The position numbers were made by a program, and so were the translations under genes. From Solirubrobacteraceae bacterium (lineage in GTDB: Bacteria; Actinomycetota; Thermoleophilia; Solirubrobacterales; Solirubrobacteraceae), in the NCBI GenBank assembly GCA_024711025.1, contig JANJTP010000021.1:38516-102515 (forward strand): a stretch of 64,000 nucleotides of DNA, read 5' to 3'. Shown piece after piece: positions 59,592-64,000 of this stretch. The notes beneath the pieces were generated by a model. It worked only from the letters and a program-made list of their open reading frames with translations. It had not been told where the DNA came from and did not search any database. Position 1 is the stretch's first letter, and each line of letters begins with the position of its first letter.

Positions 59592-61592
59592 GTGCCGAAC
59601 GCCCTCGCCCACGAGACCTCCCCCTACCTGCTCCAGCACGCCGGCAACCCGGTGGACTGGCTTCCGTGGGGGGACGAGGCGCTGCGCCGCGCGCGCGAGG
59701 CGGACCGGCCGATCCTGGTCTCGATCGGCTACTCGGCCTGCCACTGGTGCCATGTGATGGAGCACGAGAGCTTCGAGGACCCGGACGTCGCGTCGCTGAT
59801 GAACGAGTGGTTCGTGAACGTCAAGGTCGACCGCGAGGAGCGCCCGGACGTCGACGCCCTGTACATGGAGGCGGTCCAGGCGATGTCCGGTCAGAGCGGC
59901 TGGCCGCTCAACGTGTTCCTCACGCCCGAGCAGGTCCCGTTCTACGGTGGCACGTACTTTCCCCCCGACCCGCGTCACGGCCTGCCGTCCTGGCGGCAGG
60001 TGCTGACCGCGGTCGCCGAGGCCTGGGACGAGCGGCGTGAGGAGATCGTCGCCGGCGGCGCCGGCGCCGCTCAGCGCCTACGCGGCGGCGCGCTGCTGCG
60101 CCCGAGCCCGGAGCCGATTCGCCCGGCCATCCTGGATCAGGCCGTGGAGGGGCTGCGCGAGGGATTCGACAGCGTCCACGGTGGCTGGGGGCGTGCGCCC
60201 AAGTTCCCCGCGGCATCGACGATCGAGCTGCTGCTGGCGCGCGGCGAGCGGGCGATGGCGCTGCAGACGCTGCACTCGATGGCCTCCGGCGGGATCTTCG
60301 ACCAGGTCGGCGGCGGCTTCCACCGCTACAGCGTCGACGCGATGTGGACCGTCCCCCACTTCGAGAAGATGCTGTGCGACAACGCGCTGCTCGCACGCGC
60401 CTACCTGCACGGCTGGCTGGCGAGTGGCGACCCGGTGCTGCGCCGTGTCTGCGAGGAGACGCTCGACTGGGCGCTGCGCGAGATGCACGCCCCGGACGGG
60501 GGCTTCTTCAGCGCGCTGGACGCCGACTCGGAGGGTGTCGAGGGGCGCTTCTACGTCTGGACGACGGCCGAGCTCGTCGACGCGCTGGGCGCCGACGCCG
60601 CCGTCGCGCTCGAGTGGCTCGGCGCGAGCCACGCCGGCAACATGCCGGGCGGTCCCCCTGGCGCGAACGTGCTCGAGTCGCGCGGCGTCGAGCCGGAGCC
60701 GGAGGTACGGGAGCGGATCCGCCGTCGGCTGCTCGCGGCGCGCGAGGGTCGCTCACGTCCCGCGACCGACGACAAGCGCCTCGCGAGCTGGAACGCGTTG
60801 ATGGTCAGCGCGCTCGCCGACGCCGGGGCGGCTCTGGAGCGCGAGGACCTGCTCGACGCGGCTCGCTCGACGGCGGACTTCCTGCTGACGCGGATGCGCG
60901 GGCCGGACGGCCGGCTGCGACGGACGTTCAACGCCGGAGCGCCGCGGATCGACGCGTTCCTCGAGGACCACGCGTTTCTGCTCGAGGCGCTGCTGACCCT
61001 CTACGAGGCGACCTTCGAGGAGCGCTGGTTCCTCGCGGCGCGAGCGAGCGCCGAGGAGCTGCTCGCGCGCTTCGCCGACCCCGACGCCGGCGGCTTCTTC
61101 TCGACCGCCGACGACGCACCCGCACTGCTCGCGCGGCGCAAGGAGCTCGAGGACCAGCCGATCCCGTCGGGGGGCGCGGGCGCCGCGTTCGGCCTGCTGC
61201 GCCTCGCGCTGCTGACCGGCGAGCGCCGCTACGAGGACGCCGCGCTCGGCCAGCTCGCGCTGGTCCATTCGCTCACCGCGCGCCACCCCCAGGCGTTCGG
61301 CCACACGCTGCAGGCGATCGACCTGCACCTCGGTCCGACGCGCGAGGTCGCGCTGGTCGGCGAGCACCTCGAGCCGCTGGCCCGCGTGGTGCGCGGCTCG
61401 CTGCGCTCGCGACTCGTGCTCGCCGGCCGCCGGGAGGCCCCCGAGCCGTCGGCGGTCCCGTTGCTCGCCGGTCGTGAGCCGGTCGGCGGCCGGGCTGCGG
61501 CATACGTGTGCGAGCGGTTCGCCTGCCGCTCCCCGGTGACCGACTCGGCCGAGCTCGCGGCGCTGCTCGACGGGCCCGCGTCCGCGACCTGA
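59592..61592 (+). CDS. DUF255 thioredoxin-domain protein (YyaL/SSP411 family)
   Basis: This 666-aa cytosolic protein begins [20 protein letters not shown], typical of DUF255. The thioredoxin-like segment has the CxxC motif in [14 protein letters not shown] and the [14 protein letters not shown] partner. The rest is an (alpha/alpha)6 barrel resembling N-acylglucosamine 2-epimerase ([40 protein letters not shown]). The length is near the family norm of about 670. The function of the family is not settled; a redox or protein-folding role is a guess. GTG 59592 is the start. It is monocistronic. Confidence 0.92.
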   Translation: MPNALAHETSPYLLQHAGNPVDWLPWGDEALRRAREADRPILVSIGYSACHWCHVMEHESFEDPDVASLMNEWFVNVKVDREERPDVDALYMEAVQAMSGQSGWPLNVFLTPEQVPFYGGTYFPPDPRHGLPSWRQVLTAVAEAWDERREEIVAGGAGAAQRLRGGALLRPSPEPIRPAILDQAVEGLREGFDSVHGGWGRAPKFPAASTIELLLARGERAMALQTLHSMASGGIFDQVGGGFHRYSVDAMWTVPHFEKMLCDNALLARAYLHGWLASGDPVLRRVCEETLDWALREMHAPDGGFFSALDADSEGVEGRFYVWTTAELVDALGADAAVALEWLGASHAGNMPGGPPGANVLESRGVEPEPEVRERIRRRLLAAREGRSRPATDDKRLASWNALMVSALADAGAALEREDLLDAARSTADFLLTRMRGPDGRLRRTFNAGAPRIDAFLEDHAFLLEALLTLYEATFEERWFLAARASAEELLARFADPDAGGFFSTADDAPALLARRKELEDQPIPSGGAGAAFGLLRLALLTGERRYEDAALGQLALVHSLTARHPQAFGHTLQAIDLHLGPTREVALVGEHLEPLARVVRGSLRSRLVLAGRREAPEPSAVPLLAGREPVGGRAAAYVCERFACRSPVTDSAELAALLDGPASAT

Positions 61593-61708
61593 CGCTCACC
61601 CGCCGCCTCCCGCTTGCGCTCCGACCGGGGCGGCCGTCATCCTGTCGCCAAGCGCCGCGCCGCGACCGGGTCGGTGCTCTCCCCGCCGACCGGCGTCGAT
61701 CTCCGTCC

Positions 61709-61730
61709 CAGCCCGGCACTTGCCGGGCTG
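61709..61730 (+). terminator. Hairpin after the DUF255 gene
   Basis: CAGCCCGGC (61709-61717) pairs with GCCGGGCTG (61722-61730) around ACTT, followed by TTCG. It lies 117 bases after the stop and before the MMPL start. Confidence 0.45.
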
Positions 61731-61787
61731 TTCGACCGGTAGGCCACGTACCGACCCGCCCTCGACCAGACCAGCCGAGCTCTTCGC

Positions 61788-64000
61788 ATGTCCAAGCTAG
61801 TCCAGTTCCCCTCCACCCGCCGCGGCAAGTGGATCGTGTTCGCGATCTGGCTGATCGCGCTCGTCGCGATCAACGGCGCCCAGCTCCCGTCGAAGTTCAC
61901 CGACGCCGAGAACAACGACTCGGCCTCCTTCCTGCCGAGCAGCGCCGAGTCGACGCAAGCGCTGAACGCGACGAAGGCGATCCAGGGCAGCGAGTCCGTC
62001 GCCATGATCGTCGTCTATCGCCGCGCAGGCGGCCTGACGGCGGGCGATCGGGGGCGGATCGCCGCGGACCGCGCCGAGCTGAACGCGCTCGACCTGAAGA
62101 GCACGACGCCGTTCGCTGAACCGACCATGTCGTCGGACGGCACGTCGGCGCTGCTCGTCGCCGACGTCACGACCGACGGCGAGCCGGCGACAATCACGAA
62201 GCCGGTCGACGCGGTGCGCTCGCGCGTCAGCGACCCCGGCGGTGGGCTCGCGGTCAAGGTTACGGGCGGGGCCGGCTTCTCGGCCGACGCGATCAAGGTC
62301 TTCGAGGGGATCAACGGCACGCTGCTGCTCGCCGCGGTCTCGCTCGTCTTCGTGCTGCTGGCGCTGATCTACCGAAGCCCGCTGTTCCTCTGGATCCCGC
62401 TGCTCGCGGTCGGGTCGGCCGAGATCGCGAGCCGCGCGCTCGGCTACGGCGTCTCGCAGCTCGGCGTCACGATCAACGGCCAGTCCTCGTCGATCATGTC
62501 GGTGCTGGTGCTCGGCGCCGGGACGGACTACGCCCTGCTGCTGGTCTCGCGCTACCGCGAGGAGCTGCGCCACACCCAGGACAAGCACGACGCGCTGGGA
62601 ATCGCACTGCGTCAGTCGGCGCCGGCGATCCTCGCTTCGACGGGCACCGTCGTCCTGGCGCTGCTGTGCCTGTCGTTCGCCGAGGTCAACGGCACCGCCG
62701 GACTCGGCCCGCTCGGCGCGCTGGGCGTGCTAACCGCGATGGTCTCGATGTTGACGTTCCTTCCCGCGATGCTCGCGATCTTCGGTCGACGCGCGTTCTG
62801 GCCGCTGGTCCCCTACGGCCCGCGGGGCGCGAACGCCGCGGACAGCTCGCCGCCGCCGGGGCGCCTCGCCGCCCCCATCGGCCTTGCGATCGCCCTGCTG
62901 CTCGACGTCGCCGTCGTCGTCGGCGTCTCCGCCGCGCTCGGCGCCCCGGCCGCGATCGCGCTGGGCGTCGTGCTCGCCGCGATCGTCGCGGTGCGTGTGG
63001 CCTTCGGGCCGCTGCGCCGCACGTTCAACCGGCTCGAGCACCGCTTCAGCGACGTGGACGAGGGCGCCGCGGCCGATCACGGGCGCTGGCGCCGCTGGGG
63101 CGAGCGGATCGAGCGCCGCCCACGCCGTGTCTGGGTCCTGACGACGATCGCGCTCGCAGCGATGGCCGCCGGGGTGCTGAACTTCGACACGGGCTTGACG
63201 CAGAGCAACGCGTTCCGCGACCGCGTCGAGTCGATCGAGGGCCAGGATCTGCTCGCGAAGGCGTTCCCGAGCGGCGGCGGCGCCCCGACCGATCTCGTCG
63301 TCACCGATCCCGCGAAGGCGACCGACGTCGCACGAGCGGTGCGAGACCTGCCCGGGGTCGCCGCGGTCGACGAGGTCGCCCGCGGCAAGCCGGGCGTCCA
63401 GTTCGCCGTGACGCTTCGCGAGGACCCGTACTCGACGAAGGCCTACGACGAGATCGACGTGGTCCGTACGCGCGCCCGCTCGGTCGGCGGCGACGCCGCG
63501 CTCGTCGGCGGCCCGACGGCGATCGAGCGCGACCTGCGCGCCGCCAACACCCGCGACACCAAGCTGATCATCCCGCTGGTGCTGATCGTCGTCTTCGCGG
63601 TGCTGGTGGCGCTGCTGCGCTCGCTCGCCGCACCGCTGATGCTGATCGGGACCGTCGTCCTCTCGTTCGCGGCGGCGATCGGCGTTAGCGCGGTGGTCTA
63701 CGACATCGGCTTCGGCTTCCCCGGCAGCGACCCCTCGCTGCCGCTCTTCGCGTTCGTCTTCCTCGTCGCGCTCGGCATCGACTACAACATCTTCCTGATG
63801 GCGCGGGTGCGCGAGGAGGCGCAGCGTTTCGGTACGAGGACGGGGATGCTGCGCGGGCTCGCGGTCACGGGCGGCGTGATCACGTCGGCCGGGATCGTGC
63901 TCGCCGGCACGTTCGCGGTCCTCGCGGCACTGCCGCTCGCCTTCCTCACCCAGGTCGGCTTCGCGATCGCGTTCGGCGTGCTGCTGGACACGTTCGTCGT
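61788..64000 (+). CDS. MMPL-family RND transporter, N-terminal 737 residues (cut by window end)
   Basis: The gene runs off the right edge with no stop codon. It shows the MMPL layout: first span (GKWIVFAIWLIALVAINGAQ), a periplasmic loop to about residue 170, then five spans with the proton-relay pair in LGAGTDYALLLVSRYREE. A second periplasmic loop and a second set of spans with ALGIDYNIFLMARVREE follow. Such pumps move lipids or small hydrophobic molecules. A central cytosolic loop is Arg-rich (RRWRRWGERIERRPRRV). ATG 61788 is chosen because the codons before it show no start or ribosome site. Confidence 0.9.
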   Translation, partial: MSKLVQFPSTRRGKWIVFAIWLIALVAINGAQLPSKFTDAENNDSASFLPSSAESTQALNATKAIQGSESVAMIVVYRRAGGLTAGDRGRIAADRAELNALDLKSTTPFAEPTMSSDGTSALLVADVTTDGEPATITKPVDAVRSRVSDPGGGLAVKVTGGAGFSADAIKVFEGINGTLLLAAVSLVFVLLALIYRSPLFLWIPLLAVGSAEIASRALGYGVSQLGVTINGQSSSIMSVLVLGAGTDYALLLVSRYREELRHTQDKHDALGIALRQSAPAILASTGTVVLALLCLSFAEVNGTAGLGPLGALGVLTAMVSMLTFLPAMLAIFGRRAFWPLVPYGPRGANAADSSPPPGRLAAPIGLAIALLLDVAVVVGVSAALGAPAAIALGVVLAAIVAVRVAFGPLRRTFNRLEHRFSDVDEGAAADHGRWRRWGERIERRPRRVWVLTTIALAAMAAGVLNFDTGLTQSNAFRDRVESIEGQDLLAKAFPSGGGAPTDLVVTDPAKATDVARAVRDLPGVAAVDEVARGKPGVQFAVTLREDPYSTKAYDEIDVVRTRARSVGGDAALVGGPTAIERDLRAANTRDTKLIIPLVLIVVFAVLVALLRSLAAPLMLIGTVVLSFAAAIGVSAVVYDIGFGFPGSDPSLPLFAFVFLVALGIDYNIFLMARVREEAQRFGTRTGMLRGLAVTGGVITSAGIVLAGTFAVLAALPLAFLTQVGFAIAFGVLLDTFV

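Overview
This 64 kb window is high-GC chromosomal DNA from an actinobacterium. I infer class Thermoleophilia (Solirubrobacter/Conexibacter-like). The reasons are strong GC bias with long spurious antisense frames, frequent GTG/TTG starts, a secreted collagen-repeat protein with the FVALGGSSYAA signal sequence common in that group, an RTX-like calcium-repeat protein, and a GTP-type PEP carboxykinase. No transposase, integrase, phage gene, rRNA, intact tRNA or CRISPR array was seen.

Layout. (1) 0-10 kb: the end of a cupin regulator, then a complete spermidine/putrescine-type ABC transporter (lipoprotein, two permeases, ATPase), a CoxG-like protein, a FMN 2-hydroxyacid oxidase, an aldehyde dehydrogenase and a ThDP decarboxylase resembling 2-ketoarginine decarboxylase. 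The transporter and dehydrogenase units start at near-identical promoters. (2) 10-23 kb: central carbon and CoA-ester metabolism: PEPCK, two surface proteins, a MaoC hydratase divergent from a Chloroflexus-type malyl/methylmalyl-CoA lyase, an SCS-like CoA ligase pair with a small ferredoxin-like protein, an SCP2-like protein with an acyl-CoA dehydrogenase, and an acyl-CoA synthetase. (3) 22.7-48.4 kb: a large catabolic locus. It has an 11-gene minus-strand operon (flavin monooxygenase, M29/NicX-like enzyme, cupin, class II aldolase, two molybdenum-hydroxylase subunits, 3-hydroxyacyl-CoA dehydrogenase, lactonase, SDR, VOC protein, alcohol dehydrogenase) with a GntR regulator and a small membrane protein at its head. 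A plus-strand SsuABC/THI5-type transporter diverges from it. A 9-gene minus-strand operon follows (amidohydrolase, BMP-type nucleoside ABC transporter, CoxG, class V aminotransferase, the missing FAD subunit of the hydroxylase, M20 hydrolase). A 15-bp operator motif, TGTC-N7-GACA, occurs at the GntR gene, at the divergent transporter promoter region and at the second operon, tying the parts into one candidate regulon. The likely substrate is a nitrogen heterocycle or nucleobase-like compound; this is inference.

(4) 48.5-55.5 kb: a TauE/SafE exporter, then a glutamine-synthetase-like ligase, a GntR/FCD regulator, an APC permease, an aldehyde dehydrogenase and an SDR: an amine or polyamine utilisation set resembling the gamma-glutamyl (Puu) route. 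(5) 55.7-64 kb: a cation/proton antiporter whose 3' end runs into a 107-bp repeat array, threonine ammonia-lyase beside a RidA-family protein that lacks the usual arginine, a DUF255 thioredoxin-fold protein and an MMPL transporter cut off by the window edge.

Several gene ends carry small GC-rich tandem repeats or perfect hairpins, mostly between convergent genes. Start codons were chosen from Shine-Dalgarno spacing and overlaps and are uncertain where stated.
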